From Eurosta solidaginis (Eukaryota; Arthropoda; Insecta; Diptera; Tephritidae): 64,000 nucleotides of DNA. The translations under genes and the position numbers were made by a program. The stretch is taken from positions 173,326,645-173,390,644 of the forward strand of contig NC_090319.1 in assembly GCF_040869045.1 (NCBI RefSeq), read 5' to 3'. The notes beneath the pieces are model-generated. The model saw only the letters and a program-made list of their open reading frames with translations. It was not told the DNA's origin and searched no databases. This document shows, one piece after another, positions 54,264-64,000 of this stretch. Numbering within the stretch: the first letter of the stretch is position 1; every line of letters starts with the position of its first letter.

Positions 54264-55448
54264 GTGGCGAAAATGATTATGCAAAATATCTGGTTAGAGG
54301 GTACTGGCTGGGATGAAACCATTTCGTCTTCAACATTAGACAAGTGGAAAAATTTTACCAATATCGACAAAATACGAATACCGCGATGGGTAGCCTTTTC
54401 TCCAACAGAAAAGGTCGAAATCCACGGATTCTGCGACGCCTCCGAGAAAGCGTATGGTGCAGCCGTGTATTTGCGAGTGGAAACCAACGACGGCATATTT
54501 GTGAATCTGCTTTTGGCAAAAACAAGAGTAGCTCCAATCAAAACAATCTCACTTCCTCGACTGGAACTTTGCGGAGCTGTATTATTGGCGGAAATAACCG
54601 AATCTATATGTGCTAACCTTGATTTAGGTCAACAAAACATTCACCTGTGGACAGATTCGACAACCGTGCTGGCCTGGATACGAAAACCTCCGTGCTCATG
54701 GTCAACTTTCGTTGCTCATCGAAATACAAAAATCGTCGACAAAGTTGGAAGTTCATCGTGGTATCACGTGGATTCAGGTACAAATCCAGCAGATTTAGCC
54801 AGTAGAGGAATACTAGCTGAGGATTTAGTCAACAATTCTCTGTGGTGGCAGGGTCCTTCTTGGCTCCAAGAAGAGAAGGAAAAGTGGCCAACACAAGATT
54901 TGGACTTTACCACAAATATTGAAGACAAACGTGTGCAAGTTACAACCGCAATTTCAAGCAATATTAATGATATTCTCAATAGGTTTTCAAATCTTCCTAG
55001 GGCTTTAAGAGTCATATCATACATGGTCAGGTTTTTTCATAGAACGCATCCTAAAAATAAACATTGTATCCAACCTGAATCGTATTTAATTTCCCCAGAT
55101 GAAATTAAAGCTACAACAACCCGTTTAATAAAACTTGCTCAGATGCAATATTACGGATCAGAAATTTCAAGCTTGCAATCCAAAACACCAATTGGATCTA
55201 AAAGCGAAATACTTTCGCTCACTCCATATCTTGATGGAGACGAAGTAGTGAAAACGGGTGGACGACTTGGTGCATCCAAGGATACTACCGAATCTGAACG
55301 CCATCCCATAATACTTCCGTACAATTGTAGGTTTACACGTCTGTATGTTCAGTTTGTCCATGAAATGTCTATCCATGGTGAAAACCAATTAATGCCAATT
55401 AATGCGTCATTAGAACTCAATACTGGATACCAAAAGTTAAAACCATGA
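54264..55448 (+). pseudogene. BEL-4 RNase H and integrase zinc region
   Basis: An open frame of 394 codons: IEHGFCDASEKA-type first Asp near 54435 (EIHGFCDAS), LPRLELCGA, HLWTDSTTVLAWI and NPADLASR complete the RNase H acid set. Then the integrase linker, YNCRFTRLYVQFVHEMSIHGENQLM, where the frame fails shortly before CKIC. Confidence 0.87.
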
Positions 55449-56509
55449 TACGATCCGTAATTCATAATTGTAAGATCTGCACGATCTTCAAAAAACGATC
55501 TCAAAGTCAGCTCATGGGAATTCTACCTCAAGAACGCACCACATTTTCGCGTGCATTTACCAATACAGGGGTAGATTTCGCATGGCCTTTCGACATTAAG
55601 AGTTACAGTGGGCGCGGTTGTCGTACCTCAAAGGGTTACGTTTGTCTATTCGTTTGCTTTTCTACTAAGGCTATACATTTAGAAGCCACTAGTGATTTGA
55701 GCACCTCCTCATTTCTAGCCGCGCTTTCAAGATTCATAGCTAGACGAGGATGTCCAAGAAACATTTATTCGGACAATGGAACAAACTTTGTTGGTGCATC
55801 ACGCGCATTAAAAGCGGAACTTAAGGAATTTCTTGCCGATGCAAGAAATCAAACCCTGTCAAAATATTCCCATCAGGCATTAAATTGGCATTTCATACCA
55901 GCAGGAGCTCCACACATGGGGGGACTATGGGAAGCGGGAGTGAAAAGCTTTAAAAGCCACTTCAAAAAAGTGGCCTTAAACAACAAATTCACTTTTGAGG
56001 AATTTAACACATTGTTATGTAGAATTGAGTCGTGTCTCAATTCTCGCCCTCTTAGCCTCGCTGCAAATGAACTATCTGACCTTGAGCCTCTAACACCAGG
56101 ACACTTTCAGATTGGAGGACATCTATTTGCACCAGCGGAAATCAGCATTGATGAAAATACTGCCTCAATTGTCAATCGCTGGCAGAAAATCAAGGCGTTG
56201 CATCAAAACTTCTGCAAAAGATGGAAATCAGAATATCTTTCGGAACTACAGAAACAGATAAAATGGAAGCATCCTAAATCAAATATGCAAGTCGGAGATA
56301 TGGTGGTTATACGGGAAGACAATCTTCCTCCCAACGAATGGAGATTGGGACGTGTGATTAAGTTACACCCTGGTTCAGACCACCGGGTTCGCGTTGTGGA
56401 TATAAGGACTGAAAGGGGGCAAGTGACAAGACCACTTGTCAAACTAATATTATTACCATCATATACCGCGGAAACCGAAAACAGGGCAGACCTTAATCAT
56501 CAGCAGTGA
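55445..56509 (+). pseudogene. BEL-4 integrase core and C-terminal tail
   Basis: 354 open codons: CKICTIFKKRSQSQLMG, FTNTGVDFAWPFD (first Asp), YSDNGTNFVGAS (second Asp), PHMGGLWEAGVKSF (Glu), then the DUF5641-like tail MVVIREDNLPPNEWRLGRV and TRPLVKLILLP. The DDE residues are intact here, but the frame is detached from the rest of pol. Confidence 0.88.
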
Positions 56510-58106
56510 CGCTAGAATTGGAGTTACAAAACCTCTACACAACATTAAAACCTTCTCCTAACCAAAACGGAGCAACTTCAACAAACTCATAGTGGAAACA
56601 AAAATTTCTACATTTGATGAACACTTTTTATTATTAAATCTTCCAATTTTTAATGCAATTTTTACACACTCAATACCAATTGAGGTTAGCAGGTATTCGC
56701 CACCGAAAACATGTGCACAAACATATACACAATGACTAGGTGCATTGGACTGCATGGAATCATGAAAGAAAATTTTTCGGGTCTGCTTAGGCAATCAAAA
56801 GAAAGTTCGTGGTTTCGCAAACCACATATTAAATAATGAAATTTCCCTGACATAAATATTTTCTTTCTTCATGTTGCCTAATGCAGTATATATAAGGGTG
56901 CTCACATAAACATAATTTTTTATTTTTGTTGCGAGGAAACGAGAAAAAGGATAGTACAATGGCAAAGGCAGCGTTACTTAAATTAAACAAAATCGCTGCC
57001 AATTCCATTGCATACGCCCGTTTTTATCGAAATAAAAATAAAAACAAAAATAAAATAAGTAAAAAAAAATCGCGGAAATAAAAATTTTTCAATTAAGGAC
57101 ACCCTAATATAATGCACGACACATAGCAAAATTCCTTTTTACTTTTCGAAGTAAAAAGTTTAAATACTAAACAAAAACGAAGAACAAAAAATTTTCTAAC
57201 AAAAAAAAAACAGGAGATATTCCTGATTGCTCGGTTCACCCTAATGCAACATATTGCAATTAAGTTTTTGCTTTTCGAAGCAAAAACCAACACAAAAAAA
57301 AGACACTTAAAAGAAAAAAAAAATTTTTTCTTTCACAATAAAAAAAAACCACTGCACACCCTACTACACATGTTGTCACTCCACGATCGCATGATTTTAT
57401 TGCGGATCGTTGCAAAAAACAAAAAAAAAAAACACAATCACACACTTTTCACTATGCTGGTTACTCTGCTTGGGTGGAGGATTTTTGTGGGACCTTTCAT
57501 AGATCTTCATTATCACACTTTTTTTTCCTCTCTTCATTTTCAATATATATCTATATACATATGTATATTTTATTGTTTCACTAAAACACTTCACAAACAC
57601 GTAATAAACACTAAAGATTCGCGATTTACATTTTTCGCCCGCACGCGCACTATTTTTATTGCAATCACAAAACAAAAAATCACTCGCGAACACGTTTGTT
57701 TCATCTCGTTTTTTTCATTAATTACTTGCGGAAGTTAGTGAAACATGCAATATATCGATATTGCAAACAATCGATACACTAGTACGGTAGCATAAGGGTG
57801 TTGACACATCTTCAATTATCCGTAAGGATACATGCTTCACATATGGAAAAGCATGACGTAGACATTTACATTTTTGAGAAACGAGTTAGTAATCAAAAAT
57901 AAATGCTATAAATGCTTGGAAATATAAATTAGACATTGTTTGAGAAAATCTTTCCTGTTAATGTTTGGGTTGGCGTTGTTTCTGTCTTGGGGGTCCGAGG
58001 GTATCATTTGCAAAACAAATGAATATCAGTTATACTACAATACAATAAAGCCATCGCGTATTTATATATCGCATACTGTACCCTGCTTCCACCAACAACC
58101 CCTTAT
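56510..58106 (+). other. BEL-4 3' non-coding region
   Basis: About 1.6 kb with long A- and T-runs (57000-57450). Low-complexity ORFs here are not supported. No zinc-knuckle/protease-like 3' ORF is found, unlike BEL-2 and BEL-3. Confidence 0.5.
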
Positions 58107-58107
58107 A

Positions 58108-58537
58108 AGGTGAAGTTCACATTTACCTTATCAGAATTGCTCGCCAACCGAAATACGCTCGCTACGTCGATAAAACCAGAACCACCGATGAGGAAAGCGA
58201 CACCATCTCCATTAACGCATTGGAGGTCGAAGCAGAGTCCTCTGCAGCGGAAACGTCTGCTTTCCGTCCGGAGGCCACAGGTGGAGTCGAATCATCTGCA
58301 TTCCACCCACCTTCTACGAGCGGATTGGAAATGAAAACTTTCCAACTGCGCCGTTTTCGTCCTCTACTTCGATATGAGGTGATCGCAAGCGGATTGGAAA
58401 TGCAAACTTTCCAACCGCCCAAAAATAGCAACAATGGAAAAGGCAAGAAGAATCGACACAAGCAGCAAGCGCGTCATAGTCGCGCCGCAAGGGAGTGGAA
58501 TCACCTGCATTCCACCTCCATCCAACGAGTGCCTTGA
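58108..58537 (+). other. possible small 3' ORF of BEL-4 with internal repeats
   Basis: One frame is open from about 58108 to 58537 (ARQPKYARYVDKTRTTDEES, then AETSAFRPEATGGVE, ending STSIQRVP). GGATTGGAAATGNAAACTTTCCAAC occurs twice (about 58323 and 58393), and GGARTCGAATCATCTGCATTCCACC-like sequence twice (about 58291 and 58493). Unrecognised; it sits where the 3' ORFs of BEL-2 and BEL-3 lie. Confidence 0.35.
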
Positions 58538-58820
58538 TGAATTGCAAATACCTTTCTTATACAACATATTTTTTTTACAAAAACAAATAATTTTGAATAC
58601 TGGTTATGCATATACATAAGCAATGACATATTTTATACATACATACATGAAATAAAAATGAATGTGCCACTGAGATTGAACCATGTACGTCTATTATTTG
58701 TTATTCTACAGTTCAACTTTAGGTAATTCAAATGGAACCTGAGCTGAAAATAGTTTTAAGCTTAATTTAAACAAATTCTGCGAACCAGCGGCGGAATATG
58801 TCCAAATAGATCTTGCGTGT

Positions 58821-58836
58821 CGCAAGGGGGCCGGCA
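58821..58836 (+). other. BEL-4 polypurine tract
   Basis: CGCAAGGGGGCCGGCA directly before the 3' LTR, identical to the BEL-2 tract. Confidence 0.75.
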
Positions 58837-59234
58837 TGTTTAGACCAACAGCCCAAACTCCAAACATAAAAGGTCGCCCTCGCATATTTTCTTATATTGG
58901 TTGACAGTGCCAGTCAAACTGTTTATGTTAACCATACAAATGAACATCGCTGGAATAAATAAACAGTTTGACTGGCAAGCGGTATTGACATGTTATATAT
59001 TTTTTACTTCACTTGTTTTCACGCACCAAGTACAAAGGACGTATCCCGCCGCAGTTCCAGCTTCAACCAAAAGGTAACCTGTAAATATATATATATATAT
59101 ATAAATTTTTGTGTTTAATCATTACGTGCAATAAAGACTATTTTTGATTATTAATACTAATACCAAATTTTCTTGTTCCTTTCTACACTATATCTTGACC
59201 GGCACCATCCCTGAGCTGTGGCCCGGCCAAGATA
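58837..59234 (+). repeat. BEL-4 3' LTR
   Basis: 398 bp, starts TGTTTAGACCAACAGCC and ends GGCCAAGATA (final CA mutated to TA). Followed by the TSD copy ATAGG. Confidence 0.92.
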
Positions 59235-59239
59235 ATAGG

Positions 59240-60693
59240 TGTTTACTCCTCTATCCCTTGCCCGATCTAAATTCCTACGGAGCTGCTCGCGAATGTTAGT
59301 CAACTTGTCAGCTCTATTTGCTACCGTAACCTCATCTTCCCTAAGTCTGCCGAGTTTCTCTAAAATATTGTACGCTAATTCGTGTTGACTCATGTTTTGA
59401 CCATATAATGCAAAGTGTAGAGAGCACTGAATCGCCGTATTAAAAACGATTCTCAAAACTGATAAAATCTCTGGTGTGTGCTTATCCCAATCGGTATGGT
59501 CTGGTTTATCCTTCAGGAAAATTCTTAATTTAGAAACAATTTCTCTATTAACTCGTTCTGTGGCGTTCGCTTGAGGAGAGTATAAACCCGTTCTCACCCG
59601 TGCTACCCTATGAATAAACTCAGGGACCCTACAGCTGGAAAAATTTCTGAAGCGAAGTAATTTATAACGTTAACAGCTGTAGCTCTCTTCATGGGCTTTA
59701 GCCAGACATACTTTGTTAAATGGTCCAAATAAAATAAAAATAAAAAATAAGTGTAAGGCGCGATAACCTCCGAAGAGATCTAAGGCCGAGCTTCTCTTCC
59801 AATTTGCGTCGTGCTCCTCTTGATTTTCACTACAAATTGGCCGGAGGGGACCTACATGTTATATGCCGACTCCGAACGGCATCTGCAAGGCAGATGAGTT
59901 TTCACTGAGAGCTTTTCATGGCAGAAATACACCCGGAGCGCTTGCCAAACACTGCCGAGGGGCGACCCCGCTTAGAAAAATTTTCTTCTAATTGAAAAAC
60001 CTCATTTCTAAAATTTTGATGTTGCTTTTGCCCGGGAGTTGAACCCAGGGCATACGGTGTGATAGGCGGAGCACGCTACCATCACACCACGGTGGCCGCC
60101 GTCCAAAACTATGAAAAAAATTGATTTCGCCATTTGGATCGCTAATAAGGCCCTAGAAAATATAACCGCTGAAATGGCTTTTCGGATGTAAAGGTAATCC
60201 CTGTAGGCAGTCTCGACTGTTGATTCGTTGACTTTACAGCTTTGGAAGTATCACATCTCCTCTCGTAGTCTCGGACGTCCTTAGCCTGCTGTGGCCAAAA
60301 GTACTTTTGCCTCGCGCGTTCCAAGGTTTTCTGCCACCCACCATGGTAACTCCGATTGGCGTCGTGTACCAATCTCACGGCTTCCTCCGTCAACCCCTTC
60401 GGCAACCACAAACGCCATAACGAGTCCTCTTCACCTTCCACCCCTTTCCGAAATTTAACTCTCTTAAAAATAACGCCATCAACTACGCGCAAATCTGGCA
60501 GCAACTCTTCGTTTTCTGTGACGGCTCTGAGCAAATCTAGATATTCGTTGCTGTTAAACTCAGGAGAGACTAAATATATTTCCCCGGGTGTAGTAGTACG
60601 ACTTTTACTACCACACCACGAGTTGACTATTACTACGTCAAATCGCGCAAGCGCATCAGGTACTACATTCAGGGTGCCTTTACGATGCTCCAT
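59240..60693 (-). pseudogene. G3 RNase H/integrase, split by a SINE
   Basis: 60693-60142: EHRKGTLNVVPDALARFDVV (RNase H tail), LRAVTENEELLPDL, SYHGGWQKTLERARQKYFW, ERRCDTSKAVK. The SINE sits at 59730-60100. Left of it the core resumes, with VRTGLYSPQANATERVN (59597-59240). The DNG block is missing as in G1 and G2. Confidence 0.83.
59730..60100 (-). mobile_element. tRNA-derived SINE, copy 2
   Basis: 371 bp, flanked by GTCCAAA (59723-59729 and 60101-60107); the G2 sequence at the same site has one GTCCAAA. The minus strand starts GGCGGCCACCGTGGTGTGATGG and has an A-box-like TGATGGTAGCGTGCTCCGCC and a B box GGGTTCAACTCCC (about 60049-60035). It ends in an A/T-rich tail (TTATTTTTTATTTTTATTTTA). 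Head-to-tail layout and TSD are those of an LINE-mobilised SINE. Confidence 0.88.
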
Positions 60694-60810
60694 TGTAAAG
60701 TCGTATCTTTGCAGCAGGAGTTAGCACCTAGCCAACCTCCCACTCAAGTCCTTTTGTGCTATCAACCACTTCAGAATGGAGTGGGCAGTGATAATCCGAA
60801 ACGGTAATCC

Positions 60811-61029
60811 TTAAATGTAGGATGGGAAGCGCTTCACGCTTACTATGGCGGCGAGACATTCCCGCTCGGTTACTGTGTAATTGCGTTGAGCATTATTCAA
60901 TTTCTTTGAAACAAACGCTATTGGAAGCTCAGCGCCCTCATCATCGACCTGGAATAACACCCCGCCAACACCTATTTTGGAAGCATCGCACTGAATGACA
61001 AATTCCTTAGAGAAGTCGGGTTGGGCCAA
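60811..61029 (-). pseudogene. G3 RNase H N-terminal part
   Basis: EFVIQCDASKIGVGGVLFQVD with the first Asp, then NAQRNYTVTERECLAAI (Glu kept; a neighbouring Leu is Arg) to FPSYI, where the frame ends. Confidence 0.8.
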
Positions 61030-61107
61030 GACAGGAGCGGAACCCAGGGCTACTTGAAGCTTTTCGAAGGCCTCTATCGCTTCAGGGGTAAGTTTGAACG
61101 GTCCTGT

Positions 61108-62013
61108 TCATTTTCGAAGACAATCCGTTAGGGGACCTGCTAGGTCAGCGAAATTCGTGATGAACTCCCTATACCAATTTGCCATACCAACGAACCTACG
61201 CACCTGCCGAGAAGACTTGGGAGTTGGGAAATTCTTAACGGCTTCTATTTTCCCTGAGTCTACCTTTAAACACCCACTACCTATGAGATATTCCAAGTAT
61301 CGAATCTCCTTTTGGCAAAATTTGCGCTTTTCTACGTTGATTGTAGGGCCGGCATCCTTCAAACACTTCGCCACTTCCGCTAGCAGGTTCATGTGATCCT
61401 CGAAGTTCGCGCTGCATACCATTAGATCATCCAAGTAAATGAAAACATTCTCCCTCAGGCGCGATGGAATTACCTTATCCATGAGTCTGCTCATTATCTG
61501 CGGTCCATTGCATAGGCCAAACGGAATCACCTTGAAGTGAAACAGAGGTTTTTCACGAACTGCGAATGCTGTCTTCTCCTTGGATGATTCCGTCAATTTG
61601 ATTTGGAAAAATGCGTCCTTTAGATCAATGCCTCTGATAAAATGGGTGTCCTTTAATCTACTCAACAGACTGTTGATATACGGTAATGGGTACGAGTCCT
61701 TCTTCGTGACCTCGTTGACCTTCCTGGAATCAACACACATCCGGACCTTTCCTGGTTTTGTAACTAACACCACAGGGCTACACCACGGCGAATTCGATTC
61801 CTCGATCACTTCCATTATAAGCAGCCTATCTATTTCTGCAAAAGCTTCGGCTTGCCTTGGTGGGGAAAGAGGGAAGTGCTTGCTTTTGATCGGAACCGCG
61901 TCGCCCGTATCGATATGGTGTTCGACCAGCTGTGTTTGCCCCAGGCCCGACTTTTCAAACGACGGAAACATCTCTACGACCTTCTGCAATTCGGTTTTCT
62001 GCCTTATTGTCAA
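61108..62013 (-). CDS. G3 reverse transcriptase, open 301-codon block
   Basis: The best preserved RT of the array: ELQKVVEMFPSFEKSG, SNSPWCSPVVLVTKPGKVRMCVD, THFIRGIDLKDAFFQIKL (first Asp), FGLCNGPQIMSRL, IYLDDLMVCSANF (YLDD), then the thumb VRRFVGMANWYREF. YLDD and the domain order after PR fit Ty3/Gypsy. It ends at a stop before RNase H, so no continuous polyprotein remains. Confidence 0.87.
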   Translation of the reverse strand: MTIRQKTELQKVVEMFPSFEKSGLGQTQLVEHHIDTGDAVPIKSKHFPLSPPRQAEAFAEIDRLLIMEVIEESNSPWCSPVVLVTKPGKVRMCVDSRKVNEVTKKDSYPLPYINSLLSRLKDTHFIRGIDLKDAFFQIKLTESSKEKTAFAVREKPLFHFKVIPFGLCNGPQIMSRLMDKVIPSRLRENVFIYLDDLMVCSANFEDHMNLLAEVAKCLKDAGPTINVEKRKFCQKEIRYLEYLIGSGCLKVDSGKIEAVKNFPTPKSSRQVRRFVGMANWYREFITNFADLAGPLTDCLRK

Positions 62014-62079
62014 ATCATGGAAATTACATTCTTGATCTTTTTCTTCGCCAACTTCTTAGCACGCTAAATATGTCAGGGG

Positions 62080-62415
62080 CTAACGCGAAGGCTTTCCAAA
62101 AATCAACCCCGAGTAAACTTCTTGAAGTAGCGAAGGGACCAGATGAAAACGAATGGATTTGGTAATGTTTTTAAAAGTCACTGGTAAGGAAATCGAACTT
62201 AATATTTTCTGTCTGTTACCACCCGCTGTGTATTCGAATTCTTGCAGTGGGTGATACTTCAGAACATTTGTGTCTAAAAATTTTTCACAATCCTTCCCTA
62301 GTATAGAGACGTTAGCTACAGAATCCAGCAGTCCTACCACGAAATTGTTTTCTATTTTTACTCTAACTAGAGGCCTTTCATCCTCGGTAAGAAGAATCGT
62401 TGTGCTCTGGAGAAG
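62080..62415 (-). pseudogene. G3 retropepsin remnant
   Basis: The active-site segment reads GLLDSVANVSIL: the DSG of G1 and G2 (LLDSGANVSILG) has Val for Gly, so it is inactive. Continues to EVYSGLIFGKPSR. Confidence 0.8.
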
Positions 62416-62426
62416 CTTTCGCTCTT

Positions 62427-62834
62427 GTTGTTATTGTTGTTGTAGCGATAAGGTTGCTCCCCGAAGGCCTTGGGGAGTGTTATCGATGTGATGGTGCTTT
62501 GCCGGATACAAATCCGGTACGCTCCGTACCATAACACCATTAAGGTGCTAGCCCGACCATCTCGGGAACGATTTATGTGGCCACATTAAACCTTCAGGCC
62601 ATTCCCTACCCTCAAGTTCCATGAGAAGCTTGGGGTCGCCAGAGCCTCGTCTGTTAGTGAAACAGGATTCGCCGCGGATAGGTGATGTTGACTATTGGGT
62701 TTGGAGAAGCTATATATTGCGCTGGCAACCTGAAGGGTTGCGCTACACAGCCCCTTGAATCTGGTATTTTAGTCGCCTCTTACCACAGGCATACCTACCG
62801 CGGGTATATTCTGATCCCCTAACCCTCTGGGGTG
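62427..62834 (-). mobile_element. embedded non-LTR retroposon in G3
   Basis: 408 bp at the same gag-PR site as in G1 and G2, flanked by CTTTCGCTCTT (62416-62426 and 62835-62845). Confidence 0.8.
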
Positions 62835-62845
62835 CTTTCGCTCTT

Positions 62846-64000
62846 TTACACGTCTGGTGTACCTTTTGCGGCATTTAAAAATATTTTCTGACATCGTGAA
62901 ACTGGATTGATTATCAAAAACTTTAGATCTTACTAGCTCATAATTATGTTCTTTTTGTTCGAAACTAGGTGGAAAATGTGTAATGTGTCTGGCAGGCAAC
63001 ATCCCTACCAGGCGACTTCAAAATTTTTACTGGCTTGGAAACTAAATATGACGAAGTTGGGCTATCTGAGTCTGATCCGGTTGAATAATCTTTACTATCA
63101 GGGAACGTTACTATGACCTTCGGAGGTTCCTGCGTAGGAGTGCTACTAATATTTGGGAACTCACCACTTGTGAAAGCTCTACTAATTGGTTCAGCGCACG
63201 AGACGACTCGAGCACTGGCTGAGGTGGTGGGTATGGTACCGAACGAGCTACCCCCTCTGTCTTCTCCCTCGAATTCTGGTTTCCCTGACGACGATGATCC
63301 CTAGGAAATTTCGGAGTGAGGAATCCCCTTAATCCACACTTAAAACAAAACGGGCTTTTAATGGGCTCTTCACAATAGATGTATGAATGCCCCATGCTTT
63401 GACAATTCCAACACTGAATGCCTCATCCTTCTGAAGTCCAAGGCCTCAATCTGCGGTCAACTTCGCAGTCTTCGTTATCAATCCGTATGTCTGGTGTTAT
63501 GGCACGAGCTTCGTTGACATGACGATCATGAAAACCTGTTGTAAGAATCCTGCTTTCCTGTAACACTTGTTCGCCTCTCCGTGCAACATCTCGAAAGTCA
63601 TGTAAATTTCTCACGTCCGCATTGAAAAGCATTAATTTCAAACTGCTGTTAACGTTTCGTTTTATTATGTCTATCAGTAAAGTCTCTGACATAGGCTCCC
63701 TAAGACGCGCATTTAATCCTATTATATCTGTGTGAAAGGCGTTATAGGACTCGTTCGTTTTCTGTTTGCGCAGTGAGATCTCCATCATGATCTCATGATT
63801 GCTTTTCAGGGTACCAAATTCTCGTTTTAGGGAGTAGCATAAAAAGGGATAAGTTGCGTTCGGGTTCTGCTTAGTAAATAGCCAATACCATTCCTTTACC
63901 CTCCAAGAAAGGAACAGATGAAAATTGGCCATCAATTGTTCACTAGAGCAATGCGTTTGCTCGCCCAGAGTTTCTAACTTAAACAGGAAGTCCGCGACAC
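62846..64000 (-). pseudogene. G3 gag remnant (continues beyond the window)
   Basis: 63935-63423 encode the capsid core FHLFLSWRVKEWYWL and SYNAFHTDIIGLNARL, to VDRRLRPWTSEG. A CCHC cluster (GHSYIYCEEPIKSPFCFKCG) follows at 63395-63330 in another frame, then the linker FPPSFEQKEHNYELV. The N-terminus lies past 64000. Confidence 0.82.

Larger units (their letters stand above)
49734..59234 (+). mobile_element. BEL-4: full-length 9.5-kb BEL/Pao element, degenerate
   Basis: LTRs at 49734-50133 and 58837-59234 are flanked by ATAGG (49729-49733 and 59235-59239), inserted in the G3 integrase. gag, PR, RT, RNase H and INT all remain but with roughly seven frame breaks or stops. The LTRs differ at about 17 positions seen on reading (around 4%), so it is older than BEL-2 and BEL-3. 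Confidence 0.92.
59240..64000 (-). mobile_element. Gypsy copy G3, right part (runs off the window)
   Basis: Continuation of the element begun at 49500-49733 after the BEL-4 insertion. Contains integrase, RNase H, RT, protease, embedded retroposon and most of gag. A SINE is inserted at 59730-60100. Confidence 0.87.

Noticed and set aside
57093..57738. Lys/Phe-rich ORFs of up to 164 codons
   Set aside because: Low-complexity A/T runs in the BEL-4 3' region; both strands are open for the same reason.

Overview
The window is eukaryotic nuclear DNA from a fly. Two host proteins are recognisable against Drosophila: the last two exons of hyd/UBR5 (652-1168) and an intronless piece of E(bx)/Nurf301 carried inside a retrotransposon. 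A higher dipteran is well supported; a tephritid fruit fly is my guess and is not proven here. Almost everything else is a nest of transposable elements of different ages. There are no CRISPR arrays, operons or RNA genes.

Layout: 1-651 hyd intron with a MITE-like inverted repeat; 652-1168 end of hyd (+); 1935-2296 a tRNA-derived SINE (+); 2842-3299 an unclassified ORF relic; 5575-12791 BEL-1, a decayed BEL/Pao element (+) split by a Transib DNA transposon (8100-11469) with RAG-RSS-like ends; 12792-28556 BEL-2, a 15.8-kb composite BEL/Pao element (-) with 634-bp LTRs and a CTCTG target-site duplication (TSD); 28917-30342 two host gene pieces (-); 31109-31255 a protease-like relic; 31295-38921 BEL-3 (-) with a CCATC TSD; 38978-64000 a head-to-tail array of three Ty3/Gypsy copies (-), interrupted by BEL-4 (49734-59234, +, ATAGG TSD) and by a second SINE copy (59730-60100).

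BEL-2 is the most remarkable object. Its LTRs are nearly identical, so it is young. It contains a 3,274-bp segment present twice, and each copy carries a spliced-looking, frame-broken piece of E(bx) (DDT domain through the PHD finger and beyond). Between the copies lies an open 1,460-codon pol reading frame that lacks most of gag. Downstream, in the place where an env gene would sit, is an intact 395-codon ORF with three zinc-knuckle-like clusters and a retropepsin-like fold whose active-site DSG has become DPC. BEL-3 independently has the same kind of ORF after its integrase, again with a splice-acceptor-like sequence just before its ATG.

BEL-2 and BEL-3 appear to be primed by tRNA-Tyr. In BEL-2 the match runs about 38 nt into the tRNA, far past the usual 18, with changes at T-loop positions 57 and 58, where tRNA carries m1A58. 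The Gypsy array shares an embedded retroposon with the same target site in all three copies, and an integrase that lacks its central DNG block, so its copies descend from one already defective ancestor.
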